DNA of 64,000 nt from Aspidiotus rigidus (GCA_035079385.1 JAVHKY010000023.1:4092001-4156000); one strand, 5' to 3'; shown: positions 23,526 to 35,712, counted from the first letter of the stretch. Program-made: numbers and translations. Notes: generated by a model not told the origin, from the sequence alone.

Positions 23526-24882
23526 AACTTTCTCACAGTTAATCTCTATTAAAATAGCGACCCATTTTGTTCTAAATTTTTGTACCTCGCAAATGTTAAG
23601 CAAGCATGAACGTGAAAAAAATTGAGAAATTTTCTGCAAAATCATCGTTTAAACTTTTCCTGATCGAATCGTCTCTTCATTGGAGTGATAATTCCATTTT
23701 AAAAAAATTCTTCGGGAAGCCAAACAAATCTAAATGAATCACTTCAATCCGACTGATTCGACGGAGCAAACGACAAATCTAAGAAAATGAAACCTGATTG
23801 AGAGAAGGTGCTCGAAGTTCCTTAAAATTCTCCTATCAAGCTACCAAAAACTGAGGTGCCATGATTTCTCGTATTTTTTGCCTTTTCTTACGCATTTTTT
23901 TGTACAAAATATCCTGCGTAATCAATGAGACCACAATTAAGGCACGTATTGCGGATACGGGATAACGAATACAAACTCAACAGCAAAAAAGTCTACAGCA
24001 TACTTTCAATTTCATCTGCCCGATTTCGAGATAGTTCGTTAACGCAGACACGTCTCAGTCGCGTACATTTTCAATAATCTAAATCCATTCAGATACTTTT
24101 GGGGTAATAATTCAGACACGATTATTGCTTCGAAACACGTACGAAATACTTTTCCACTTCTTTTCACTTGTATATCCTTTGTGAAATGGAGCAACCGCTA
24201 AAACAGTAACATCTGCAGGAAAGGAAAACGAACAGAAAGGACAATAAGGGGGTCTTCTCTTCCAATTTACAGTTTACTCGATGAAATTCCAACTCCGTAG
24301 ATAAGCCAGTTTTTTCCTTTCATTATTTTTTTGTACACTAAATCGACGAACACGCCCATAAAAAACATCGCTGTGTACACATCGAAATTTCTATTCCTGA
24401 TTTTCAAACCCCCTAATAGAAGATTACATTTCGATGAATTATCACCACACAAACCCAACTCGAAGCTTCCACATTCGTTGAAACGAGAGACACGACGGAA
24501 GGTATATCGATACAATTTTCGAAACACGAGTGTTATCGCTGACGCGACTATAAAAAATTTATTCGAAACGGAAATGTTGACACTGATAATTGAAAAAATT
24601 TGTACCTGTGCACACAATACTGAATACGATTTGTAGGACAAGGCAATCGAATACGATTCTTAGACGTAAAATTAGGAGACACCTACGGGGATATTTGTAT
24701 CTCAATTCGCGGGCACAAGATAAGAAACTGCTAATAAATTATGTCGATTGTCACAAAATAATTTTAAATTCGCTTTATGACGATATATTGTTTTACAGCA
24801 CTCATTTGCATACATCGTCCTCGGTGCTTTTCGGCGACCACAGACACTCGACTCCCACACTCCGCCTTTACAATTTTCTTAC
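23526..24882. other. Intron between a LINE relic and the alternative exon
   Basis: No repeat or coding element was recognised. The part beyond 24600 is the start of the intron that follows the alternative AGAP exon. Confidence 0.5.
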
Positions 24883-25066
24883 CCGATTTTCTCTTCTCCG
24901 TCACCGCCAACGATCTGGATCTGCGAATACGCAACGAATGTCGTTTCAAAGTCCTTAAAAAAGAATCTGTCGTACCCCGAATACGACTCGTCGACTCGGA
25001 ACGCGCACCAAACAACGGCAGTCCCGGCACAGCCCATTTCGTCTCGTCCTTAAACTTAGAACTCAT
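24883..25066 (-). CDS. CenG1A: Probable alternative first coding exon of AGAP
   Basis: On the minus strand an ATG at 25066-25064 in a favourable context (CGAAAATGA) opens 61 codons beginning MSSKFKDETKWAVPGLPLFG. The exon then has a Ser/Arg-rich basic stretch (SLRIRRSRS) and ends EKRKS plus one base. An in-frame TAA lies 12-15 bases upstream, which fixes the start. The exon ends at a strong donor, GGTAAGA, in phase 1. This is the same phase as the standard first exon, so splicing to 370 restores GAT and gives KS-DSFVNSQ. The composition is unlike the AT-rich relics around it, and the upstream DNA is CpG-rich. It would replace the first 59 residues of the standard form with a basic N-terminus. 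I do not recognise the peptide from other AGAP proteins; the exon call rests on start, donor, phase and context. Confidence 0.68.
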
Positions 25067-25712
25067 TTTCGCGAACACTTATTCGAAATCAGAGTAAAAA
25101 TCGTATTTCCCGAACGAGAAAACGCGACCAGCCGTCGAACATTTACCTATCACTCCGATACATGTGACTCGCACGTGCGACAAACGACGAGAATTAGCTG
25201 ATAGTATGACACCCCACCAGGCAACAGCATTGTCGGTAACAATTATATCGGATATGGAAAGGTGACGTCTCCCGACTAATTTGAATTTTAAATACCCCTT
25301 TCGTGCGGGAAACATCCACCCGGAACGTAGACCGATACACCACGGAATCGCAGTCTCGTCGAATACGAGGAAAGAAGAATGGGAAAAAAAAAAAAAGGTC
25401 TCGAAAACGCCGGTTTTTAACGGAAAAATCTGCGTCCGTCTCGAACATGCACTAGACCATACATGAAGAGAAAAAGCATTAAACGTAAAATCGTATCGCA
25501 CGTCGTCGTCGTCCTTCCTCGAGTACACATGCTTTCTCAAACGCGCGCAACTCGTCGTCGGAGCTCGCGCGACCACCGTCTTCTGTCTCCTTCTATCTTA
25601 CGCGACGCGCCGGGTCAGAGAGCGGCATTCGTCCCGTCTCCGAACACCTGGAAAAGTATAACGACGGGTTTACCTGTGTATACGCGAAAGGTCCCCTTTT
25701 ACCACTTTATAT
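25067..25712 (-). promoter_or_regulatory. CpG-rich 5' region and TATA-like box for the alternative exon
   Basis: The stretch 25080-25640 is much richer in CG dinucleotides than the surrounding intron. On the minus strand TATATAAAG lies at 25712-25704, which would place a start site near 25680 and a 5' UTR of about 600 nt ahead of the ATG at 25066. A 165-codon open frame within it (25079-25576, minus) has no family motif and ends just before the coding ATG. It could act as an upstream ORF but is more likely chance. All regulatory claims are inferred. Confidence 0.45.
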
Positions 25713-27689
25713 AATATATTATATCATACTAATAAGAGGCTCGGTATCGTCACAGTTTCCGAATTCTATATATCGGACGCATGCGCTACCGGGGCCCGGC
25801 CCGTTTTCGTCAATGAATAAAAAAGAAAAAGTTATATCGCCTCGCTATACAAACCAGCTGGTTTCGGGGGGTACAAGGCGGCGAAGAAAGATATATACGG
25901 GCATCCAGTTTCGTCTTCAGGGATTAGAGTTTACCGAACCATATTTCCGCCCTGGGCCCCCTCCACTATGTGGAGCCTATCCGATTACTAGACAATACAG
26001 TCTACGGTTGGGACACACTTTTACGATGGTTACAGACAGTTTAATGAATAAAATTAAAAAGCCATCTAAACAAGTACTATCGTTGTTGTATGTACATCAA
26101 GCAGTACGCGGATACGACACTTATATTCATTTCACCCTTCTTCTTTCATTCTTGGGCTCGGCGGAGCGTCGAAAAAATTAAATTAACTACGATTTGGACG
26201 GAAGTAACAGATATTCATTCGCTTCTTCTACGGTATTTTGTGTAAAAGGTGTTCGAACCGCGCCCGCTGGACACCGTCGCAATTAGACCACGCGGCTCCC
26301 ACTCTTCTGCCCGCGAACCAGTTACCATGACCTCGGAAGGGCTTATTATCTAAATTCAATTCGTGTACTTATCTTTCATTACCGCGATAAACCAAAAAGA
26401 AGAAAAAAAAAAAAAGAACACGAACGCCGTAAATCAAGATAATGTGCCCGATTAGATTTGGTTTTAGGTGACGAAAATGCTATCACCTCGACCCCGCGGT
26501 CAAACTTTTTCAAAACACGTTTACAACACGTCTTTTCGAGTACGCACCCCCTCCAAATTTCCCGAGTCGGTTTACGTCGATATAATAATAAATTAATAGC
26601 ATTCTTTAAAATTCAAATATTCGTTCCAGAATCGAGAGAATAAAAAGCGAGAAGAGCAAACAATTAAAAGAAGAAGGAGACGGAAAAAAAAAGAAACATT
26701 GGAAAGACCGGTTCTCTTTTTTTTCCCCAACATGTACCGAAAAATCAGATCTATAAAGAATACAATTTTTATGAATAATTTCGTAGAAGAATAAAGATCG
26801 TAATTTCTCGTCTGGTCCCGTGTCTCCCTGCGTACCGAAGGATGGCTCTTTTGAATTAAATAAATAAAGGGTCTTCCGAGGCAAATGAATACGCAGTAAC
26901 TTACTGATAAAATATGAACAGTAAACTAGTATAAGTTATTTATACGCATTGTGTCTGTTATGTGAAAAACCGCACATTGCCTAAAACTACGCGAACGTTA
27001 CTCGAATTAAATTTTTGTAACAGTTTCTTTTCTTTCATTTCCATCTTCCAACGCGTGCACAGGAGGAAAATGTAGCACCTCATCTTTAGAAAACGAACCA
27101 GATTTCATTCGTTAGCACGGGGGCGCCCGCTCAATCACGCCGTCCTCGTTGAACATTAAAGCTGTATAAACTACAGTTTTATAGTCACGTCTATCAAATG
27201 TCGCGAAGAATGACGATTATAAAATCCATTCGGTACATACAATAACGCGAGATCACCCTTCGCTACTCTCTGGGGATAGGTATTTAATGCCTTTGCACGG
27301 AGTACACGATGCACGTGGCAGTGATCAGTGGAATACGTACAGTACATGACGGTGACGGTTTATGAAGCGATTTGAGGCGTGATAGAAGGGCCGAAAAACA
27401 TGAAAGACCCTCCTACCAACAATTGTTGAAATCTGTTAAAGTTGTTCAAAATTGAAGTGTTTAACCAAATAAAAATAAAATATGCGTCGTAAAATATTTG
27501 CATTGCGGATGAGGGTTCCCTGAAACGGAAAAGATGATTGTGACAGCATATGACGTACCACGGACTCTGGAGTAAGAATTTTGCAATATTGCTACACGAT
27601 TTTTCAATCTATATTTTGGATACGTAGGATTACATCCACTCACATAAGACTCATAAGATCATTCCAGCATTCGAGCATAGCCTTACTTA
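25713..27689. other. Intron, partly CpG-rich, no feature recognised
   Basis: CG-rich patches continue near 25780-25800 and 26240-26340, possibly part of the upstream regulatory zone of the alternative exon. I see no coding motif. Confidence 0.5.
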
Positions 27690-28700
27690 TTCTTTTGATT
27701 GATGCGAAAAATAGGATCAATACGAGAGCTGACAAGCGCTGAAAACAGAAATTGTTAGTCCCAGTCATGACGTCATAACTTTCTCTGCGAGTGTCGCAGT
27801 AACTCAACGAGCGTTCAAGATTTTGACAAGGGCCTTCACTTCGAAGAAGCCTGTCAAGTTCATTGACAGCAACCTAATTTACAAGTCGTTTCAGTTAGCT
27901 AGAGTCTTTGACAATTGTATTGATTCCCATGACTAGAGTTTGTACTTCCCAATCTTGAGTCTCTATGTATAATTCAGTCCCACTCATAAAAAATTGTTTT
28001 TCGATTGATGTTGAGTAAAAACGGAATCAGTATACAGGAGCTAACAATCGCCGAAAACAAAATTTGTTAGTCTCTCTGACGTTATTAATAAAAGACACGG
28101 CGTAAAACTTTCTCTGCGAGTGTCGCAGCAACTCAACAAGAATTTCAAGGTTTTGACAAGAAAAAACGTTATAAAACCTTACCATTCCCCATAATGAAAG
28201 AGGGTCACCAAAACCCTCCTGGTTATTTCAGCTAGATTAAAATTTTGAAAATTATATTGATTCTTATGACCAGAGCTTGTCTTTTCTAATGTTGGATTCC
28301 CATGCTTCTGCCCTACTTATCGAAAATCCTCTTTTGATTGGTGTAGTAAAAGCCGACAATCGCAAGATTTTGACAAGAAAAATGTCATGGAACCTTAAAT
28401 TCCCTCATTTTGAAGTTAACTTTATCTGTTCATTGACAGCAACCTGATTTACTAGTCTTTTCAGTGAGCTAGAGTCTTTGACAATTGTATTGATTCTTGT
28501 GACCAGAGTTTGTCTTTTCAAAGGTTGGATTTCCATGCTCCCAGCCCTAATTATCGAAAATCCTCTTTTGGTTGATCTAGTAAAAACCGACTATCGTCGA
28601 GTACAACTTTTTTGTCTCTTTCATGCTGCTGATGACAGCCATGCCGCGGAACATACTCTCTGAGCGTCACGGCAACTCAACAGGCGTCTTCAGGTTTGAA
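27690..28700. repeat. Three diverged tandem copies, about 320 bp each
   Basis: The phrases GACAAGCGCTGAAAACA, TTTCTCTGCGAGTGTCGCAG, AACTCAACGAGCG, ATTTTGACAAG and AGAGTCTTTGACAATTGTAT occur in the same order at about 27730, 28050 and 28360. The third copy is more diverged (TACTCTCTGAGCGTCACGG). This is an old local triplication with no coding potential. Confidence 0.75.
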
Positions 28701-29657
28701 CAAAAGAAACCTTATCTATATTACCAAAGACAATAGGTAATTCACGTAAAGAATAGAATCAAATTTTGTACAAGGCCACATTTGTTGAAATAAATTGCAG
28801 GACTGAATTCGACCCGCATAGCGCTAGTATCGCGCACGGGACAATTGATGAGCGGTGCGGGTGACGGGGAGGTTTCTTTGAATCGAGTCGAATCAATTTT
28901 TATGAGAGAAAATATAACTTGTAGAAAATTTTACGTTCTACAAATTTTATTTTTCTAATTTTTCTCTTAAATCGCTTCGTTCTCGAGTTATTTTGAGTTT
29001 ACACTAAAGAATGATTCAATAGTGACGTCACAGAGTGAACAAGTGTTAGTCAGTAAGTGAAACTACTTTTTGGCCAAAACGCATGTTTTCTCCCACAGGA
29101 ATAACGTAGGGAGCAAAAATCATTGTACTCCTAATATAGGGATAAGAAATTTTTTGGCTGACAGAAGTCCGTAGCATATTTTAGGAGGCTTCTAGTTTAC
29201 AAATTCATACCTCTAATTTTCAAGATTGTCCTCATTTCGGATTATTCAAGTAATCCCATGTTATTCTGGAGTAACAATGGGCTTTGGTCGATAGTTAGTT
29301 CCATTCATAATGATTCAATCTGTGACGTCATATCAAATCATTCTATGAACATTCAAACGAGAAAATTTCTCTGATCTCGTTCCGATTGTAACGCTCCTAG
29401 CGGATGGCCGGCCCGAATTCTACACAGTGCGATGGCCTTTTCGGGAGTTACCTATGGTTCATCACTTGTATTGCTTCTTAAGATGAAAAGTTACAACTTG
29501 AGTATTTGAAGTCTTAAACTGCGATCTGATTGGTAGGAAACCATCTTCTACTCTCTTCCCCTTGCTTACGTTTCAGCTGTATCGAATTATACGGGTGTGT
29601 GGGTCCGTATTTCTATTGGCTCGCTGTCGGGATGACTTTTCAACAGTTATCAGGTTG
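28701..29657. other. Intron, no feature recognised
   Basis: A short inverted pair (TAGAAAATTTTACG near 28921 and CTACAAATTTTATTTTTC near 28947) could form a small hairpin. Nothing else stands out. Confidence 0.5.
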
Positions 29658-29824
29658 CAGTGGCGCATCCAGAAATTTCTCTAGGAAGGCTGTAGGAGGA
29701 GATGGACGACCACGATCCTCAGGTTGGGACTACAAATTTTTCTCCTCATCAGCTCTGAGAGTAAATTCTGAACCTCAAGGGCAGGGGATTTATCCTCTCA
29801 TCACCTTCCCTAGCTACACCACTG
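29658..29824. mobile_element. Old hAT-type MITE
   Basis: The left end CAGTGGCGCATCCAGAAATT and the right end, inverted, CAGTGGTGTAGCTAGGGAAG, share the CAGTGG-G-A-C-AG hAT pattern. The 8-bp flanks TCAGGTTG and CCAGATCG match at five of eight positions, consistent with an aged duplication. It is 167 bp with no coding sequence. Confidence 0.6.
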
Positions 29825-30245
29825 CCAGATCGAACAATTTTCCACTCTCAAAGTACATACACTCTTAAATAGACAGAGTCTTCGTGCCTTCCTCACTTTT
29901 ATAATTTATATTTGCTTCCTCAGCTTCTTTTTTCCCGCAACCAAGATCTATCCTTACCATTCTCTCTGGATCTTTTATGTTCTTTCATTTTCCCTGTGTC
30001 TTCATGGAAAACTGGTAGTCTGTAAACTCTACTCAGAACGCCCTTATCTGCCTCCTCCTCCCTCCAGTCATGCCACTTCATTTCACCATGGGTGAGTGTT
30101 CTTATTATCAAGCCTCTTGAGCGTGTTTATAATTTCGTATGAATATTTTCTCTCAAATGGTACAAATCTAAAGCACTTTTCTACACACTGTTTTCACGCT
30201 TGGTCCCTTCTGACAGCTTGCTGGATTGGAATATTCTCGGCACCG
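29825..30245. other. Intron, no feature recognised
   Basis: Pyrimidine-rich sequence with short chance open frames. Confidence 0.5.
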
Positions 30246-30247
30246 TA

Positions 30248-30642
30248 GGGGAGCGTCCATCAATTACATGAGGCATTTTTTTGGGGGGGGAAGGGGAGCG
30301 AGTTTAGCCAAGTCTCTCCGAAACTCACGTGAGGGGGAAGGGGGTGCCGACAAATCTCACGTAATTTTTTTCTCACACAAATACATTCTAAGATATTGCT
30401 AAACTGGCTTAAATTTATTAAAAACTAGTCCGTTTTGAATAGCTATTAAATGTGATCAAGAAAATTACGTTTTTTTAATAGATAAACGCGATTAAGCACA
30501 GATAAACGTATTTAAAGCAAAATACATATTGTGGAAAATCTCACGCGAGATAAGAGGAAGGAGAGGGTCAAGACAAATCTCACCAGGGGGGAGGGGGTCG
30601 AAAAATCACAAAAATCGCCTCACGTAAATTATGGACGCTCCC
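30248..30642. mobile_element. 395-bp MITE with TA target site
   Basis: The left end GGGGAGCGTCCATCAATTAC and the inverted right end GGGAGCGTCCATAATTTACG continue as partly matching GAGGC-ATTTTT sequences, giving TIRs of about 35 bp. G-rich runs lie just inside both ends. TA flanks both sides (30246-30247 and 30643-30644). The TA duplication points to a Tc1/mariner-like or similar source, but no transposase is present. Confidence 0.75.
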
Positions 30643-30644
30643 TA

Positions 30645-33600
30645 GCCATAAACGATGGAGTAACTAGAGAATCAACCGCTATTATAAGCCTTAACTAAAT
30701 AATTTATGAAGTGGGAAGGGGAAAGGAATCATGAGAAGGCCATATTACTACTCCTAATTGGCTCTTTTATAAATTAAGACTATTTCAAACACGAGAATTT
30801 CGAATTATCGCTTTCGACTTTGAAAGTAATCTTTCATTCTTCTACTTATCTTCTCTGAATATCTAGAAGGTATCCTGACAAATTGCTAGATATTGTTACT
30901 TCGATTATGAGAAAGTGAACAAATTTTCCTTTGTATTTGTATTCAGAAGTTTTCTTCGCAATCTTTTTTCACTGCTAGCCTACATAAAAAAGAATTAGAA
31001 TGCTCTATTATAATAATATTATTACTATTACCATTATTTTTTTTTTTACAACTTTCGCACCGAGCGAGTGTGATGTCGTCTGACCAGTGTGGCGACTTTT
31101 TGCACCCTCTGTAATGGGTCTAGGTCATCGTAGGAGGCTCGCACATGTGCTCAAAGTCAACAGTAGATTTTTTCCCCTCTGCGACCATATCTTCATGCAT
31201 TGTATAGTTTGATAACCAGAACGCAAGGAATCATTTGAATTGAACAATTGGAAAATCACAATAGCACGAAGATAACAGAATTAGAATATCTATTCGAAAG
31301 AACAAGATATTTCAACGAAGAGACTACGACTAAAGTGATCAAGATATTATAGCAGTTTTCGTGACAGTTGGGTTTGATCTATTTACTCATAATCTTTTTG
31401 GTTACATAACTATCCGAATTTTTCCAGAGAACGCTATCGTGATATCCTATCAAAACCAAATGAGGTAACAATGAGGAGGAATCATCACGGAATCACCAAT
31501 TTTTACTGATGTCACGAAAGTCTCTTTGACAGATTTACATCAGCGAAACGAAATGAAAATAATTCGCTGCTACAACAGTCAAAGATAAGATGAATCTAAA
31601 GTATTGCTAGACAAACAGATAATTGAAGAGATAAAGAAACAATGATTGTGACGTCGTATATTTACGAGTACAAATCCTGATTCGAGCTGAACTTTCATTC
31701 AGGTTGCTACAATTCCTATCCAAGCTCCGATATTATTGCATTTTGATTCCAGCTAAAAAGAAAATCGAAACATTCTAGAGTATCCTTGACCTCGAATTGA
31801 GTCCCGAGAATCTCTCGCCTATTCATAAAATCGCAAGGTATATATTATGTGCATGAAGCACTCCAAAAATCAAAAAATAAACAAAACAAATGAGGGAAGG
31901 AGATATCGTATTTTACATATTCATTATTTATCCAAGCCGATAAATTATGCTTCCAACTATCTCTGACTGACACATTAGTCGGGTAATACGCTCACGAGTC
32001 CGTCTGTTATATAACACCAAATAGAATATAAGTATATGCACAGATCGAGAGATTCTCATCATCGAAAAACAAACTATGTATTCATTTTTCTGGAATTCTA
32101 TAATTATAAGTTAAAGTCGAAACTAGTATGTGGTTAGGTTATTTATTTGTTCAGATCCTCTAAATTATAATCCGCTTTAGAAAATTTGACACACTCAAAA
32201 TACGAGCTCGTAATACGTAAATAAGTACCTTCCGTTTCTCAAGAAAAAAGGCTGTAGGCAAAAAATCTTAATCGTAACGCATATGATCGAAAGGATAATA
32301 ATGTAATTCAGATTCTGAAAAATCGTCTGACTAGACTGCATACAAATAAACATTGTAAGCACCTTCTAGATTCTAATAGGCAATTTGCAGCACACTGATG
32401 ATGTAAAAATAGCGTAGCGTTCATCTCAAACGGCACTAGATACGCTAAGCAAAGGCGGATATAACGATAAAATAGTCCGAATAACAGAAATCCCAAACAG
32501 ACAAGATGTAGATAGAGTAAATTTCTTGAATAATAATTTCAAACAATCCAGGAAGTTGAAAAAATGTCAACATCGTGTGTGTAATACTACTCATAAAAAT
32601 TTCGATAAATATGATACGTGATACGAAATACAAAATTCCTTGCAGCAGAAGTAATTGGTAGAAGTTTCTTGCTTGCGGACTATTAATTAGAAATTCCGAA
32701 AAGTTGGTCCTCATTAGTTTTTTCCGGATAGTGGAATGATGGACAGCGTTCTTGTAATTGCGGAGACTCGGTGCCAGAGAATTTATTGTAAATTTCTCAC
32801 CCGTAAATAGTTGGATTTTATTCCCGTTGACAAACGGAATAGGTCCACAAAAACTCATCAAAAACTGCTGAATGAAAGAAACATTCAGAATAAATCATTT
32901 AAAAATTTGTAATTTCAAGATCTTGGCGAGTCTATGATTTTCCTGGTTTCTCATACCAATTTTCCTTTCCACCAGTATAACGACGAGCAGAACGTGGAAA
33001 AATTCAGGTGGTAGGCTGAGAAATACAATGAAGCTTGAAAAAATAAGACAGAGTCGTCAAGCGCCCCATTATCTGGGTCTCTTACGTCCTTTCTTCTCCT
33101 TTTTTTTTTGTTATTCTGATTGTAAATTGTTGGGAATTTATCTTTTTATTTTTTTTTTCGATAGCCGGAACTTGAAAGTTAGGATAGATCCGGCACACAA
33201 GAGATCTAAAACTTTTTTCCTTCTACTGAAATCTAGAGCTGAAAAGATCCAGACTTTTTTCAATGTCAAGATTTGGAACCCAAACGATTCGCATTTTTTT
33301 GTTCCACTCAGCTCTGGAATCTGAGAGCAAGATCCGGAATCCAAAACCATACCCACGAATAATCATATCCAAGGGTTCCCAACCATGCACTGCATGAAGG
33401 ATACTGCCATGGTAACAGCAGACAACCGAAGAAATGGGAAATAAGTGATGGTACAAGATAGATAATAGATTGCACAAGGAGAAAAGTGTCCAAGAAAAAA
33501 TATACTGTTTAAATCGAAATAACAAGATTACTTATGCACAAGATTGTACATGTGATAGATAGTGAATGGGTCAAGATTAAAAATGATTTAGATACTCAGC

Positions 33601-33914
33601 AAGTCTGCAAGGAAGATACTACTTTCTCACAGGCCACCCCTCTTTTCCCAAAAAATCATCAAAAGAAGTCCATACTACAGACTTCATAAGATATTTAATG
33701 GCTTGTTAAATACTCCAGTCGGTACGAAGTAACAGCAGTGCAGTTTACATCAACATAAGCGACTAATAGGTGAGTAAAACGTGGGTATTCTTTAAGGAGC
33801 ACGGCTTTGAGTGGAGCAGTTCTTAAACGGAGCTGCCAAACTACTGAGAACGTGTTCGAAACGATCCAACTTTGCAGAAGTTCCAACAACACCTCCAAAA
33901 ACTGGGACATTACC
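30645..33914. other. Intron, no feature recognised
   Basis: AT-rich intron. A TTA-type short repeat near 31010 and a T run near 31040 are the only simple repeats. Open frames such as 32445-32861 (minus) lack any family signature. Confidence 0.55.
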
Positions 33915-34440
33915 TTTTTAATGGCCCTGAGGAAGTCCTCGAAAGGTCAGCACACAATGACGAGAAAACGTGCAGTATGCTTTTGTACATTCATCTAGCC
34001 TCAAAACGCCACTGTCTCTGCAGCTGCTGCCAGCTCATCCTATGATAGAAGGAAAATGGTGAACATTTGATGACTTCCAGAAGGAGACCTTGGGTACCTA
34101 TAGAAAGTCTTTGAAAGATCAGTACACAATGATGAGGAAGCTTGCAGAATGTTTTTTGTACATTCATCTACCCTCTAAACACCATGGATTCCGCAGCTGC
34201 TGCCTGTTCATCTTAAAAAAAAAAAAATGGCGGGAATCTGATGACTTCCAGAAGGAGACCTTGGGTATCTATAGAAAGTCTTTGAAAGATCAGCACACAA
34301 TTTGTGCATGATGAGGAAGCTTGCAGAATGTTTTTTGTACATTCATCTACCCTCTAAACACCATGGATTCCGCAGCTGCTGCCTGTTCATCTTAAGAAAA
34401 AAGAAAAAATGGCAGAAATCTGATGACTTCCAGAAGATCT
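33915..34440. repeat. Tandem repeat of 171-181 bp, three copies
   Basis: Units start near 33915, 34081 and 34252. Shared phrases include GAAAGTCTTTGAAAGATCAG, GAGGAAGCTTGCAGAATG, TTTTGTACATTCATCTA and GATGACTTCCAGAAG. The last two copies are nearly identical apart from an A-run and a short insertion; the first is more diverged. Each unit is partly open and gives peptides such as LAECFLYIHLPSKHHGF. They show no known motif. Confidence 0.82.
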
Positions 34441-34498
34441 TTGGTATCTGTCACGTTTTCGAAATAATTTCTCAAATGGACAAAGCTCGTTTACAATT

Positions 34499-34876
34499 TT
34501 GCAAAGCAGTGCAAACATACTCTTGGCGGGTATATTCGATTGCAATCAAAATCTAAATAGGAAAAGAAACCTGTTTTATCTGGGAGTTCTTTGCGGTAAA
34601 TATCCGCCGTTCGTCGTCCTTATGGAAAATTGTGGTTTCAAACAGGCCAAAGAGCAATTCGACAAAATCCCTTTCGGAAAAATACACGGGAACGCTCTGG
34701 TCTTCTTCGAGGACTTGAAAAATGCCAACTTTCAAACTTTAAATATGAGATGGATGGAGAGGGTTGATGGCAGAGCTAAAGCGCGAAGCAGCTGCACATC
34801 CTGGATAACCGCCATCTCAGATCCTTCGAAATTGATCAACTTTCGCGCTGTAGATGCCGATGTTTTTAGTCAATAG
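34499..34876 (+). pseudogene. Unrecognised ORF next to the tandem repeat
   Basis: I do not recognise this 126-codon frame. It has a mixed, protein-like composition with LFYLGVLCGKYPPF, GFKQAKEQFDKIPFGK, ALVFFEDLKNANFQTL and ISDPSKLINFRAVDADVF. It begins just after the tandem repeat and is followed by more broken coding-like sequence on the same strand up to about 35710. It could be a fragment of a transposase or of a captured gene. The feature should be taken as a candidate only. Confidence 0.35.
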
Positions 34877-35199
34877 CAAAGTTGACGAGGAGGGATCGCC
34901 TCAAAAATCGTTCTACATAAACCACAGATTATTGAACGATTTAGAGGACATACCACAGTGATTCCAAAAGACACTCTTATGACCAAGACAATTCCGTGAA
35001 AAGAAGATGAAGACTGTGACGAGTCTATAGATTCTATGGAGGACGAACCAGCAGCGTGTTGATGTTCACTCTCTGACAAAGCGGTACTCTGCCCTTTGTA
35101 AACGCTTTCCTTTACGAGAGGCACAGGTGTAATACGTTGAAGTAAGAGGTATGGCCAATGAATATAATTTGAGTAATACTAGCATCCCACTTTCACTTC

Positions 35200-35712
35200 G
35201 GCTAGACAAAGCAGGAAGAAGGTCTCCGAGTCAGATAGAAGGATGCAAATAACCTTCGCATCAAGCTACATACCGACACGATCCTAGCTCTTACACTCGT
35301 TCCAATTCCGAATGTCAAAGAGACCTTTGAAGTGCTACAACGAACATGGACCAGGACGCGATGACGAGCAGCTGTGCAGCCAAAGTACCCTTCGACCATT
35401 TAGAACTATTACGAATCGGCAGTTCATAAGGAACATCGTACCAACTAGCAGAGTGAAGAACGGCAAAAACGGTTCCAAGTGGTCGTGGGGACGCACCAAC
35501 CCGACAGAAGAGCTCCAGAACAAGCAAGCCAATACTGAAAGTATGATCGCGGAATTAAGTCTGGGAAAGAGCGTGTGGGCTGAACCCAAGAAGGTGCTGG
35601 AGTATCAGCATTACAAAGACAAAGGCTGTAATTCTGCTACATTTAAGAACATTGTCGCACAACATGAACTTGAAGAAGATGCTCAGTCTCAAAGGAAAAT
35701 TTTTCGGGTAAG
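35200..35712 (+). pseudogene. Broken coding-like region, possible MULE-type transposase remnant
   Basis: One frame at about 35240-35340 gives IKLHTDTILALTLVPIPNV and KETFEVLQRTW, resembling the LALAFVPxxxVxxxFExL stretch of MULE-type transposases found in insects. The next frame (35312-35803) gives IVPTSRVKNGK, ELQNKQANTESMIAELSLGK and AEPKKVLEYQHYKDKG, similar in kind to the C-terminal part (EQxxxExxIAxLxxG). At 35709 the sequence reads CGG-GTAAGTG, a donor-like site. The likeness is weak, and frameshifts separate the pieces. A captured host gene fragment is the main alternative. Confidence 0.35.

Noticed and set aside
25079..25576. 165-codon minus-strand frame upstream of the alternative exon
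   Set aside because: It has no family motif, ends at the stop just before the coding ATG, and lies in CpG-rich DNA where stops are rare. It is most likely 5' UTR.
32445..32861. 138-codon minus-strand frame as an extra AGAP exon or nested gene
   Set aside because: No phase-1 donor in a suitable place, no family similarity, and ordinary AT-rich composition.
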